Counted from the stretch's first letter, positions 1 through 7,615 are shown. The stretch is DNA of 10,382 nt from a bacterium (GCA_011046315.1 DSAU01000513.1:1-10382), one strand, 5' to 3'. Made by a program: numbers and translations. Notes: a model not told the origin generated them from the letters alone.

Positions 1-3
1 CAT
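1..3 (-). CDS. Start codon of a minus-strand gene running off the left edge
   Basis: Only the ATG of this gene is inside the window (CAT on the plus strand at 1-3). It is called because a perfect Shine-Dalgarno sequence lies five bases upstream. Nothing can be said about the product. Its 5' leader must lie within 4-272, because the next gene on the same strand ends at 273. Confidence 0.6.
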
Positions 4-8
4 TATTA

Positions 9-14
9 CCTCCT
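9..14 (-). promoter_or_regulatory. Ribosome binding site of the off-window gene
   Basis: CCTCCT on the plus strand reads AGGAGG (AGGAGGT with position 8) on the minus strand, with spacer TAATA before the ATG at 1-3. This is close to the ideal anti-SD match and spacing. Confidence 0.65.
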
Positions 15-154
15 ATTGTTGTGCTAAAAAAATTAGATGCTGTTCGATGCTATCATGACAGATTTTCACATTAAATTGTTTTGAGGCAATTGAAAAATAA
101 TCAATCCGCGTTACATTTGTTTGCAATCTTAGCGTCTGGCAGTGGTGCTTACAA

Positions 155-169
155 ACCTGTGATCGGTTA
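155..169 (-). repeat. Short stem-loop, AACC-GATCACA-GGTT, shared with the right edge
   Basis: Read on the minus strand, positions 169-155 give TAACC GATCAC A GGTT, a four-base-pair stem (AACC/GGTT) with loop GATCACA. The same stem and loop core recur on the plus strand at 10237-10254 (TAACC GATCACGG GGTTA). Each copy lies upstream of the adjacent window edge and reads toward it on the same strand. The stem is short, so the structure alone is weak; the shared sequence is the reason to list it. Confidence 0.35.
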
Positions 170-272
170 TAATTATTTACACAAAAAATTGAATTCGATT
201 CTGCAATTATTCCGTTTCAAAAAATGAATTAAAGCCTTTCGCTTCCAATACGCTGGTTTTTTATTTTCGGGG

Positions 273-1229
273 CTATTTTGTAAAATTTAAGTACTGGTAT
301 AAATATTTATCCGGATCGACGGTAAAAGAGTTTGGCATCTTCCAAATGAAATCGGGATCGATATGCGGAATGTCATTCATATATTCTTTCATTAACACAA
401 TTTTTTTCTGCAGTATCTCAGCAAAATTATCACCATAGGTGTACCAGTTTTCACCAAATTTAGAGATGGGTGTAAACGTTACCGAACTCGTGCGCCAAAG
501 ATCAAGCAAATTTTGTATGTTTTCGATCTCATCCGTCATCATCTTGTGGAGAAAGATTCGATATTTTTGTCTCTCTTTATCGCTATCAGAGTCGAGATAA
601 CCGTGTACTCCCACAATCCAGCGCGCTGTATTTTCCAGTGTCCGATAATAACAGATCAGCCCCCTGATCCTGTCGCGTTGATCGGTTAATATTTTTTTTG
701 CCTGATCTTCCAGACCGGGCTTTACAATTTCGCTGTTAAGCAATTCAATGGCTTGCTGCAAAGGTTTATGTCCCTGTTTTTCACATTGATCAACGATATT
801 TTTTGCCACACCCACCGGAACCAGAGTCCAGAGCGCATTTTTGCTCAAATCCACAAGATTGGGATTGTAATAATTGGATAACATAAAATCTTCGTAATAT
901 GCCCTTTTTTGTTTGGGAATATTTTGAATGTCCGGCACCAAAGGACGCGCCCATAACCGAAATGATACAAAACCATATCCCTCATATAATGGGACGTGGG
1001 GAAACTTTTCCACAGTTTCATCCGTCAATTTCCAGGCTTGAATTAATGGTTTCGAATTCATTTTGCCAACCCACTTTTGCGCTGTTAATGATACGACCGA
1101 ATCAACCGCTATATCAGGTTCGAGTTGGAATCTTTTAAAGATTTCCCGGTTAATGTCATGATTAGCAAGTGAATGGGGGTGAACAGACAATGAAATCCGG
1201 CTGATATCCGCAGCCTGGAGTTCTTCCAA
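273..1229 (-). CDS. C-terminal part of the amber-split glycosidase-like protein
   Basis: 318 residues if a TTG at 1229 is used as start, but the frame is open back to the TAG at 1247, and no SD supports TTG. This is therefore read as the remainder of the upstream protein. It begins with what looks like the last strands of a barrel (ISRISLSVHPHS), then NREIFKRFQ. A WKLTDETVEKFP stretch follows, then an aromatic-rich YEGYGFVSFRLWARPLVPD and long, mostly helical charged segments containing CYYRTLENTARW and VGVHGYLD. It ends near HIDPDFIWKMPN. There is no signal peptide or membrane segment. The stop is TAG, with TAA three codons later. The sequence shows no other frameshift or decay, so the interruption is either very recent or tolerated. 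Confidence 0.6.
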   Translation of the reverse strand: MEELQAADISRISLSVHPHSLANHDINREIFKRFQLEPDIAVDSVVSLTAQKWVGKMNSKPLIQAWKLTDETVEKFPHVPLYEGYGFVSFRLWARPLVPDIQNIPKQKRAYYEDFMLSNYYNPNLVDLSKNALWTLVPVGVAKNIVDQCEKQGHKPLQQAIELLNSEIVKPGLEDQAKKILTDQRDRIRGLICYYRTLENTARWIVGVHGYLDSDSDKERQKYRIFLHKMMTDEIENIQNLLDLWRTSSVTFTPISKFGENWYTYGDNFAEILQKKIVLMKEYMNDIPHIDPDFIWKMPNSFTVDPDKYLYQYLNFTK

Positions 1230-1244
1230 CCGTTTTCTGCACAG

Positions 1245-2600
1245 CTAGGGGAACGGCGCACCGATGACATGACTATACGGAATCGATAAACTCACAGTTG
1301 TCGATAGCAAGGAACCTTTCTGCTGAACTTGTTGAAATTTTTCCCGGTTATCCGTATCTGGCATTGATGATGGCAAAATACGGATATCATAGCCATCTTC
1401 AAATAACTTCAAAAGTGTATCCTGGGCTGCAGGGAAAGAAAAAATACGAAGAATAATCCGAAATTCATCATTTGTTATTTCAGCGGCATTTTTCAAAATT
1501 TTCAAATATTGAAAAATATTTTCAGCGGATTTATTTGCAATTTGTTCATTTGTTCGCCATTCCCGGACAAGAAACGCCCCGCCATTTCTTCCCGGATAGG
1601 TGGTCATGGTGTGTTCAAATCCGGAACCGCTGTCATTGCTCCAGATATAGGCATAATCAAGATCGGGGAAAAGATGCATGATTTTTTTCATCATTTCAGC
1701 ATAATGCCAGCGGACAACCGGATGCGCCAGCGTCATTGTATAGCGCGGTTTATAGCTATGAAAAGGATGATCGACGCGGGCTCCTCTTAAATGTGGATAC
1801 CTGTTGAAAAAGGATTCAGGAACCGACCTGGGCGCACATAAAGCCAGACCCGGAGCCAGGCCATAAGAACGCGCCAGTATGATATTTTTGTTCATTTGAT
1901 TGCGGTTGGCAGCGAGATGCTCCGGCGGATATATTCCATGATTTAATTCTGTTTCAACAAATTGATCGAGATCCGGATTGGTTATATAAAACCGATAATA
2001 ATGCTCACCCGGAGGACCTTGTTCATAAGGAAACGGCGTTGCCAAAGCATTGACCGGGATGTGAGTGCAGCCGATTCGTGCAAGTTCTCTGACACTCTGA
2101 TCAGGTTTATAATGATAACTGAAATATTTTCTTGCGGCAAAGAATCCATCATTACCTTCTACCCAGTCAAAGGTCGGAGAAAAAAAATGTCCCCGTTCAA
2201 AAACAGAAAGATCATAATCATTCCATTCATCAACCAGTTGGCAAATAGCTGCATATAAAAGAAGAGGAGTCGAAGCTAAAACCTTGCTCATTCCACTTCG
2301 CGATAACTGAATAAATATGCGGTTCTTTTTAGAATCGGGGTGATTTTTAAAAATGTCCGCATCACCATCAACAATACCGATGAAAATCGCTTTCCCTTCT
2401 ATGTTATCTTTAACGCGTCCGACCTGAAGCGACGCCTGAGGGATATGATCGGCTAAAATATTTGCACTGTTGACAACAACTTTTGGTGCATTTTCCTGAA
2501 CGATAATTACCTGTGTTTTTTGCATATTTTGAGAAACCGTTTCAGCATAAAGGTTGGATACAGTTAGCATAAGAAAAGCAAAATAGTTCAAATATTTCAT
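1245..2600 (-). CDS. N-terminal part of a secreted glycosidase-like protein
   Basis: 451 residues. The ATG at 2600 is preceded by GGAG with a five-base spacer. Residues 1-19 form a signal peptide (short basic start, hydrophobic 5-15, cleavage likely after LYA), so the product is exported. Residues about 28-135 alternate strands and helices like the small N-terminal domain of GH67/GH20-type glycosidases. From about residue 150 the pattern resembles a (beta/alpha)8 barrel. Notable motifs are YPHLRGAR at 268-275, TLAHPVVRWHYAEM at 290-303, and FPDLDYAYIWSNDSGSGFE at 311-329, the last being the most likely active-site region by position at a strand end. From memory, similar large secreted proteins of unknown specificity occur in heterotrophic bacteria. 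I infer a carbohydrate-active role but no substrate. The frame ends in TAG in the middle of the expected protein. Confidence 0.75.
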   Translation of the reverse strand: MKYLNYFAFLMLTVSNLYAETVSQNMQKTQVIIVQENAPKVVVNSANILADHIPQASLQVGRVKDNIEGKAIFIGIVDGDADIFKNHPDSKKNRIFIQLSRSGMSKVLASTPLLLYAAICQLVDEWNDYDLSVFERGHFFSPTFDWVEGNDGFFAARKYFSYHYKPDQSVRELARIGCTHIPVNALATPFPYEQGPPGEHYYRFYITNPDLDQFVETELNHGIYPPEHLAANRNQMNKNIILARSYGLAPGLALCAPRSVPESFFNRYPHLRGARVDHPFHSYKPRYTMTLAHPVVRWHYAEMMKKIMHLFPDLDYAYIWSNDSGSGFEHTMTTYPGRNGGAFLVREWRTNEQIANKSAENIFQYLKILKNAAEITNDEFRIILRIFSFPAAQDTLLKLFEDGYDIRILPSSMPDTDNREKFQQVQQKGSLLSTTVSLSIPYSHVIGAPFP

Positions 2601-2670
2601 AACTTCTCCAGTTGGTTTATTTATGGCTCATGATTGGTAATATGAATGACCAGTAAAAATTGAAAAACAA

Positions 2671-2769
2671 GCATAGACTTCGTATGCAGTCAGCCTGGGA
2701 AACCAGGGTTGGTAATGCTTTTTAATATATCGATAACCATTTTTTTGTCGCTAAAACATCGTAGATGTT
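2671..2769. other. Intergenic stem-loops between the gpmI operon and the glycosidase-like gene
   Basis: The 254-base gap 2601-2854 holds three small perfect hairpins and no gene. They are GCATA/TATGC (2671-2675 with 2683-2687), CCTGG-GAAA-CCAGG with a GNRA-type loop on the plus strand (2694-2707), and AACATC-GTA-GATGTT (2755-2769). On the minus strand the first is followed by a T-rich run, so it could be a weak terminator for the upstream operon. A minus-strand promoter-like pair, GCGACA (2746-2751) and TATATT (2724-2729) with a 16-base spacer, would give the glycosidase-like gene a leader carrying two of the hairpins. All of these are short enough to occur by chance. Confidence 0.3.
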
Positions 2770-2854
2770 CAATTATTGTAGAATACTTAAGAGCAGTTGA
2801 ATTATCTCGGTATAGTTTCAGATGGCAAAAAAGCTCTGTTTGAGTTGAAATAGA

Positions 2855-3670
2855 TTAGTCCCTTTTGGTGTAATCAAGTTCCGATCCCAAAAGACTATGG
2901 GGAATCAGATAAACCAATAGTTGCACGACGGCAGCAATGACGAACCACATTCTGCCGCGCCCTGGTTTTTTACCCTGCCACAACGCAATTAACCAGAAAA
3001 CAAATGCGACAGCAGTTTTATTGTCTGTGAGATCGTGTCCAAATGGCCAACCGGTCCAGTAAGCATCAAAGGCGAACTTTTGAACAAGGGGCCCAAAAAT
3101 TAATCCGCCGAAGAATAACAGCGTTGTGGTCCATAAAGCGTAGCCATAGGTGTGTTTGCCATTGGCGATTGCTTCCAACCCGGTGCGGACGCCAAGCAGC
3201 ATTGAAAAAAACATCAGCAAAACATGCGGCAGCAGCACAAACCCAGGCACAGCCCCTTTAAATCGAATAATCACCGGTTCGCTGGAAAGCGGGTAATCAT
3301 TTCCTAAATCATCCTTCAGCGTGATGAGGTACTCAACTTTACCGGCAGCAGGTTGTTGAGGAATCGATATTTGAAATCCGCCAGCAATGCTTTTCAGGGT
3401 ATCTGTAGTCCATGAGTCATGACTTTTGTAACGCCTCCATTTAAACAATGCCGTCCATGATGTGTCGGCAACCGGGATTTTGAAAATGGCGTTTGAAGTG
3501 GTCTCGTGAGAACGCAACAGCTTGTATTTCAATTTTTCGCCGTTAACTTCAAGTTTTCCGCGCATGGGGTGGGTGGGTCCGGTCATTCGTTGATATACTA
3601 CTGAGGATAATGTAATCACAACCGCAGCAAGCCATAATATCAATGAACGCTGAAAATTAGAATTAGTCAT
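2855..3670 (-). CDS. Membrane protein of unknown function, five predicted membrane segments
   Basis: 271 residues from the ATG at 3670. That start is chosen because AGGAG stands eight bases before it; the upstream TTG (3697) and ATG (3694) lack such a site. Residues 9-27 form an N-terminal membrane segment. Residues 35-137 are a beta-rich, probably extracytoplasmic domain ending in SEPVIIRFKG. Four more membrane segments lie at about 142-163, 176-197, 218-233 and 241-258. Between the third and fourth sits the striking motif WTGWPFGHDLTDNKTA (205-220), rich in polar residues next to membrane and likely to be functional. I do not recognise a characterised family. The gene follows gpmI by 16 bases, and its SD overlaps the end of gpmI, so the two are almost certainly cotranscribed and may be translationally coupled. 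Its job need not be linked to glycolysis. Confidence 0.85.
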   Translation of the reverse strand: MTNSNFQRSLILWLAAVVITLSSVVYQRMTGPTHPMRGKLEVNGEKLKYKLLRSHETTSNAIFKIPVADTSWTALFKWRRYKSHDSWTTDTLKSIAGGFQISIPQQPAAGKVEYLITLKDDLGNDYPLSSEPVIIRFKGAVPGFVLLPHVLLMFFSMLLGVRTGLEAIANGKHTYGYALWTTTLLFFGGLIFGPLVQKFAFDAYWTGWPFGHDLTDNKTAVAFVFWLIALWQGKKPGRGRMWFVIAAVVQLLVYLIPHSLLGSELDYTKRD

Positions 3671-3675
3671 CGCTT

Positions 3676-3683
3676 GGCTCTCC
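3676..3683 (-). promoter_or_regulatory. Ribosome binding site deciding the membrane-protein start
   Basis: The minus strand reads CAGGAGAG just downstream of the gpmI stop (3687-3689), ahead of the ATG at 3670. This favours the 271-residue product over the 280-residue one. Confidence 0.6.
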
Positions 3684-3686
3684 TGA

Positions 3687-5222
3687 TTATTCATCAATCA
3701 ATGATTTTCCGGTCATTGCCTCAGGCTGTTCAATCTCCAGTAATTTCAGCATGGTCGGCGCAATATCACCCAGCTTACCTTTTTGAGCAATTTTTATCGG
3801 ACGTTTGTCAGATGTGATGATGATAAACGGAACCGGATTCAGCGTATGCTGGGTATGCGGTTGATCATTTTTAAAATCCCACATTTCCTCAGAATTGCCG
3901 TGATCCGCTGTGATACAGACGACGCCTTGTTTTTGAGTAAATATGGGAACAATTTTTCCAACCATGGAATCCACAGTCTCTACCGCTTTGATAGCTGCTT
4001 CATAATCGCCGGAATGCCCGACCATGTCGCCGTTGGCAAAATTTAAAATAATAACATCAAACTTGTCAGCCGCTATTAACTCGAGCAATTTTTCAGTCAG
4101 TTCAGGTGCGCTCATCTCTGGTTGAAGATCGTAAGTGGCAACGTTGGGCGATGGCACCAGAATACGTTGCTCTTCGGGAAACGATTTCTCCTCTCCGCCA
4201 TTAAAGAAATAGGTGACGTGAGCGTATTTTTCAGTTTCAGCGATGCGCAGTTGGGTGAGCCCGTTTTTGCTGATCACGTAGCCAAAAATATCTTTCAATT
4301 GAACATCCTTGAAAAGCACTGGAAATTGGAAATCTTCGCTGTAGCCGGTCAGGGTGGTGTATTTAAGATTTGGCTTTGATTCGCGCTCGAAACTGTCAAA
4401 CTGATCAAAGTTAAGCGCGATGGCAATTTCCCGCATTCGGTCAGCGCGAAAATTGAATGTCAGCACTGCGTCACCGTCTTCGAGCAAAAAGTTTTTACCG
4501 TCATGATCGATAATGATGGGCTCAAGAAACTCGTCGCTAATTTTTCGATCGTACATCTGTTGAACTGCAGTCAGCGGCTCTGTTGTGTGCACTCCCTTGC
4601 CGCGGGTCAATCCGTTATACGCCCGTTCTATCCGGTCCCAGCGATTGTCCCGATCCATCATGTAATAGCGACCAGTAATGGTGGCTAATTTTCCGATTCC
4701 TTGCTCTTTCATAAACTGAAGAATTTTTTGAAGGTATTTTTTGCCGCTATTGGGCGGCGTATCTCTGCCGTCGGTAACCGCGTGCAGATAGACCTGTTCT
4801 AACTGGTTCTGTTTGAGAATTTTCAAAATATGCATCAAATGTCGATAATCAGAGTGCACTCCTGCATCGGACAACAATCCGAGCAGATGCAACGATTTTT
4901 TGTTATCTTTAACGTAATCAATCAGCTCCACAAATTCAGGAATTTTGGAAAATTCACCATTGTTAAACGAATCAGCGATTCGTATCAGATCCTGCTTTAC
5001 AACACGTCCGGCGCCAATATTTAAGTGGCCGACCTCAGAATTTCCCATAACACCGTCAGGGAGTCCAACTGCTGAACCATGGCAAACCAAACTCGTCCAT
5101 GGATATTCTTTGTAATAGCTGTCCAAATTCGGCGTGTCCGCATTTTTTACCGCATTATATTCCACCGATTCCCGAATACCAATACCGTCCATAATAATTA
5201 ACAACAGTCTGTTTTTTTTCAT
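3687..5222 (-). CDS. gpmI: 2,3-bisphosphoglycerate-independent phosphoglycerate mutase
   Basis: 511 residues, the usual length for this di-manganese, alkaline-phosphatase-superfamily enzyme that interconverts 3- and 2-phosphoglycerate in the cytoplasm during glycolysis and gluconeogenesis. The family motifs are all present. Asp12 sits in LLIIMDGIG and the catalytic serine is Ser62 in MGNSEVGHLNIGAG. His123 is in SDAGVHS, HAVTDGRDT spans 148-155, and MDRDNRWDR includes Arg191. FNFRADRMRE (257-266) and AETEKYAHVTYFFNGG (328-343) follow. The metal ligands are Asp399 and His403 in NGDMVGHSG, Asp440-His441 in TADHGNSE, and a histidine in PHTQHTLNPVP (455-465). The ATG at 5222 has GAGGA upstream at a reasonable distance. 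It is the first gene of a two-gene operon with the membrane protein downstream. No damage or oddity is visible. Confidence 0.97.
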   Translation of the reverse strand: MKKNRLLLIIMDGIGIRESVEYNAVKNADTPNLDSYYKEYPWTSLVCHGSAVGLPDGVMGNSEVGHLNIGAGRVVKQDLIRIADSFNNGEFSKIPEFVELIDYVKDNKKSLHLLGLLSDAGVHSDYRHLMHILKILKQNQLEQVYLHAVTDGRDTPPNSGKKYLQKILQFMKEQGIGKLATITGRYYMMDRDNRWDRIERAYNGLTRGKGVHTTEPLTAVQQMYDRKISDEFLEPIIIDHDGKNFLLEDGDAVLTFNFRADRMREIAIALNFDQFDSFERESKPNLKYTTLTGYSEDFQFPVLFKDVQLKDIFGYVISKNGLTQLRIAETEKYAHVTYFFNGGEEKSFPEEQRILVPSPNVATYDLQPEMSAPELTEKLLELIAADKFDVIILNFANGDMVGHSGDYEAAIKAVETVDSMVGKIVPIFTQKQGVVCITADHGNSEEMWDFKNDQPHTQHTLNPVPFIIITSDKRPIKIAQKGKLGDIAPTMLKLLEIEQPEAMTGKSLIDE

Positions 5223-5620
5223 TAAATGTCATCCTCAATATTTATATTAAAAATATCAAATTAGATGTATTAACCAACCAAAGCCATGTTTAGTTTCCCG
5301 AAAAGAATATTTTTAATGAAAAATGTGAAAACAGTTCAGATCAGAAAAACATCGACGGACTCAACTTGGGCGACGGTCTTGCCAATGCAGGACTCAACAT
5401 ATTTTCAACATTGATAAATTCAATTTTTTACCGGTAATGAAAAGTCTTTCAAGCAATAATTAGATAATGACCAAAATTGATTAAATAGTCCCCTATCGGA
5501 AAGATTAAACTTTCAGGATTAATCAATTGGTCTGGCGCTGATACATTTACAATTGATTAGAATGGTTCAAAAATTTAACGTCAATGTTTGTTATTTTTGG
5601 CAAGTGATAGGATGTTTAAT
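5223..5620. other. Gene-free interval between the O-methyltransferase and gpmI
   Basis: 398 bases without a supportable gene. It must contain the 3' end of the methyltransferase transcript and the promoter and leader of gpmI, both minus strand. I could not pick a convincing promoter here. It contains the interrupted inverted repeat at 5469-5532 and a ten-base palindrome TTACCGGTAA at 5428-5437. A GC-richer patch at 5350-5400 has an imperfect direct repeat (GGACTCAAC twice). The remainder is AT-rich and featureless. Confidence 0.5.
5469..5532. repeat. Interrupted inverted repeat with a nested hairpin
   Basis: The left arm is GACCAAAATTGATTAA (5469-5484) and the right arm TTAATCAATTGGTC (5519-5532). 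They pair over 14 bases with a two-base bulge in the left arm. Inside, GAAAG (5499-5503) and CTTTC (5510-5514) form a second stem. It lies about 90 bases past the stop of the methyltransferase on the minus strand. It could be a processing or termination structure, or an operator-like element upstream of gpmI. It lacks the GC-rich stem and T-run of a classic intrinsic terminator. Confidence 0.45.
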
Positions 5621-6247
5621 CTATAATTTTACGCTCACCGCCAATCCGTCACGCAGCGGTACGATCATGGTTGCCAGGTCGCGGCGAGCGAAGATCTGTT
5701 TGTTAAATTCTTTCACGCCCATGGTGTAGATATCTCCGCCTGGTTCAGTAACCTGTCCATCCCAAAGTGCATTATCTGTGATAAATAGACCACCTTTACG
5801 TAATCGCGGAACAACAAGATCCAGTGTGTCCGGATATTGTTCTTTATCTACATCATTGAAAATAATATCGAAAGGACCTTTAAACTGCTGTAAAATTTCC
5901 TGGGCTCTTCCCACATGGAATTCAATCCGGTCATCAATATGCAGCCGTTTAAAATAGGAAATCGCACGTTCACGATTGTTCGGGTCGCCGTCGGCGCAAA
6001 TTATTTTCCCATCCGGCTGCAATCCTCTGGCAAACCAAGCCGCTGAGTAACCAAACCCCGAACCCATTTCAAAAATATTGTTAGCATTGGCAGCTACCGC
6101 CATCTGTTGTAAAAATTGTCCGCACAATGGACCGATGATGGGAAAATCATTTTGATAACCATATTGCGTCATTTCCTGTAAAACTGGACTCATGGGCGGC
6201 ATTAAGTCCTGAATATATTTTTCAATTTTTGGGTTAACAATAAACAT
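5621..6247 (-). CDS. Family-3 (caffeoyl-CoA type) SAM-dependent O-methyltransferase
   Basis: 208 residues from the ATG at 6247. That start has GAGGAGG directly upstream with a short spacer. The frame is open for 40 more codons (to 6367), but that stretch is low in complexity and has no such site. The Rossmann glycine-rich SAM motif is NIFEMGSGFGYSAAW (57-71), with the acidic end of the next strand at IICADGDP (82-89). The divalent-metal site typical of the cation-dependent family is seen in IFNDVDKEQYPDTLDL (129-144) and ITDNALWDGQV (156-166). The N-terminal FPIIGPLCGQFL matches the substrate-side helix of this family. Bacterial members methylate catechol-like or other hydroxyl groups on small molecules; the substrate here is unknown. 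It is transcribed alone and divergently from the CBM9-like gene. The stop codon is TAG. Confidence 0.88.
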   Translation of the reverse strand: MFIVNPKIEKYIQDLMPPMSPVLQEMTQYGYQNDFPIIGPLCGQFLQQMAVAANANNIFEMGSGFGYSAAWFARGLQPDGKIICADGDPNNRERAISYFKRLHIDDRIEFHVGRAQEILQQFKGPFDIIFNDVDKEQYPDTLDLVVPRLRKGGLFITDNALWDGQVTEPGGDIYTMGVKEFNKQIFARRDLATMIVPLRDGLAVSVKL

Positions 6248-6251
6248 CCAA

Positions 6252-6258
6252 ACCTCCT
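6252..6258 (-). promoter_or_regulatory. Ribosome binding site fixing the methyltransferase start
   Basis: CCTCCTC on the plus strand reads GAGGAGG on the minus strand, four to five bases before the ATG at 6245-6247. It is the strongest SD inside the window apart from the one at the left edge. Confidence 0.75.
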
Positions 6259-6377
6259 CATTGCGGTTATGTTTTAGTATCTCCATCACCATTTTATTTT
6301 TGATGATCTTTGATTTATTAGATGAGCTTTTGGCGAAAAGGATATTCAAAAGATTGAATTTGAGCAAAAAATAATGG

Positions 6378-6407
6378 TTGACTATTTTAGCGAAAAATCT
6401 TTATATT
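6378..6407 (+). promoter_or_regulatory. Sigma70-type promoter of the CBM9-like/symporter operon
   Basis: TTGACT (6378-6383) and TATATT (6402-6407) are separated by 18 bases, and each hexamer differs from consensus at one position. Transcription would start near 6414, giving a leader of about 68 bases to the ATG at 6482. It lies in the divergent region shared with the methyltransferase. Confidence 0.55.
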
Positions 6408-6481
6408 GAATCCTTGAATTATTTTCCAATGAAAGTACATTGCTAATTTTCCACTTTTCAAAAATTGGCGGGGATTAAATC

Positions 6482-7615
6482 ATGTCGATTATCAGTGGTT
6501 TAAAAAAATCGCGGTTGTGGCTGTTGTTGTTTGCTTCATTGATTATTGCGGCTGTAATGAAACTACCGGAGCATGATCATTCTGAAAAGAGATTCCCCAA
6601 ACCAGAAATAGAGTTTCAACCAAAATCTTATATATGCTATCGAACATCAGCGCCGATCCGGATTGACGGTGAATTAACTGAATTCGACTGGGAAAAATCC
6701 GAATGGACCGATGACTTCGTGGATATTGAGGGAGGATTCAAGCCATTGCCGCGTCATCGAACCCGGGCGAAAATGCTCTGGGACGATCAGTATTTATATA
6801 TCGCAGCGGAGTTGGAAGAGCCCCATGTCTGGGCAACGCTTACCCAGCGCGATACTGTCATCTTTTATGACAATGATTTTGAGGTGTTCATCGATCCTAA
6901 TGGGGATTCGCATCAATACTATGAGTTGGAGATTAATGCGCTGGGAACTGAATGGGATTTGCTATTGGTCAAACCGTACCGGGACGGCGGTCCGGCGATT
7001 AATGGTTGGGATATCCACGGGTTGAAAACCGGCGTTCATGTAAACGGAACCATCAATCAGCCCACAGATAATGATGTCGGCTGGACAGTGGAAATTGCGC
7101 TACCCTGGACTGCCCTCCGGGAATGCGCCCACAAAGCAACTCCGCCGGGGCACGGTGATATCTGGCGTATAAATTTTTCTCGAGTTCAGTGGCAGACAGA
7201 AGTTCAAAGCGGTCGTTATCGCAAGATAATCGATCCGGCTACCGGCAGGAATCTGCCGGAAGATAATTGGGTGTGGTCTCCCCAGAGTTTGATCGACATG
7301 CATTATCCCGAGATGTGGGGTTTTGTACAGTTTTCCACGCAAACGATCGGTAACGGGAAAGAGCTATTTCTATTTCCGCAATCTGAAGCGGTGAAGTGGG
7401 CGCTGCGTCAACTTTATTATCAGCAGCAGACCCATTTCCTCAATCACAACAGTTTTGGTAATAATTTAGCAGAGTTGGAATTGAACGAATTGCAGGTCAA
7501 CAACGAAACGGTTTCACCGAAAATAAAAACAGGCTGGCGTCAATTTGAGGCGCGATTGAGTCTCTATGGTGAGACCTGGTTTATCAATCAGGACGGAAAA
7601 ACCTGGCAGGAATGA
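6482..7615 (+). CDS. Carbohydrate-binding family 9-like exported or membrane-anchored protein
   Basis: 377 residues. The ATG at 6482 is preceded by GGGGA with a seven-base spacer. Residues 9-26 (basic start then RLWLLLFASLIIAAVM) form a signal anchor or signal peptide without a clear cleavage site or lipobox. Residues about 55-285 are a CBM9/DOMON-like beta sandwich. Family features are PIRIDGELTEFDW (58-70), AKMLWDDQYLYIAAELEEP (96-114), FYDNDFEVFIDPNGD (128-142), YYELEINALGTEWDLLL (146-162), VGWTVEIALPW (199-209) and WRINFSRVQW (228-237). After it, WALRQLYYQQQTHFLN (306-321) and a hydrophilic tail resemble the C-terminal extension of stand-alone CBM9-like proteins. Such proteins bind sugars or are assumed to, but specificity is not visible here. 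It is the first gene of an operon with the symporter 90 bases downstream, suggesting solute capture next to uptake. Confidence 0.85.
   Translation: MSIISGLKKSRLWLLLFASLIIAAVMKLPEHDHSEKRFPKPEIEFQPKSYICYRTSAPIRIDGELTEFDWEKSEWTDDFVDIEGGFKPLPRHRTRAKMLWDDQYLYIAAELEEPHVWATLTQRDTVIFYDNDFEVFIDPNGDSHQYYELEINALGTEWDLLLVKPYRDGGPAINGWDIHGLKTGVHVNGTINQPTDNDVGWTVEIALPWTALRECAHKATPPGHGDIWRINFSRVQWQTEVQSGRYRKIIDPATGRNLPEDNWVWSPQSLIDMHYPEMWGFVQFSTQTIGNGKELFLFPQSEAVKWALRQLYYQQQTHFLNHNSFGNNLAELELNELQVNNETVSPKIKTGWRQFEARLSLYGETWFINQDGKTWQE

Larger units (their letters stand above)
273..2600 (-). pseudogene. Secreted glycosidase-like protein gene split by an in-frame amber codon
   Basis: The open frames at 1245-2600 and 273-1229 are in the same reading frame. 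The only interruption is TAG at 1245-1247, after which the frame stays open through Leu-Cys-Arg-Lys-Arg into the second part. Joined, they give a frame of 775 codons before the final TAG at 273-275, with the amber at codon 452. The parts are complementary: the first has a signal peptide, an N-terminal alpha/beta domain and part of a barrel-like domain, and the second a helical C-terminal region. No good SD lies between them, so efficient independent translation of the second part is unlikely. The simplest reading is a recent one-base nonsense mutation (for example CAG or TGG to TAG) or a sequencing error. Programmed readthrough is possible but unsupported. TAG is used as an ordinary stop elsewhere in the window. 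Confidence 0.75.

Noticed and set aside
182..208. AT-rich stem AATTG/CAATT with a T-run on the minus strand, possible terminator of the glycosidase-like gene
   Set aside because: The stem is only five AT-rich base pairs with a 12-base loop, which is too weak to call.
1245..1247. Pyrrolysine or other recoding of TAG
   Set aside because: TAG also ends the methyltransferase gene in a normal position. No suppressor tRNA or pyl gene is present in the window, and nonsense mutation or sequencing error is simpler. It is kept only as a check in the findings.
5345..5440. Protein-like translations of the GC-richer patch (plus strand GLNLGDGLANAGLN, minus strand a 19-residue frame)
   Set aside because: The plus-strand frame has no ATG/GTG/TTG start before the stretch, the minus-strand frame has no SD, and both end quickly. 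An imperfect direct repeat explains the patterned look.
6248..6367. 40-codon N-terminal extension of the methyltransferase
   Set aside because: It has no SD, is Lys/Asn/Ser-rich, and does not look like the family's N-terminus. The start at 6247 has a near-perfect SD.
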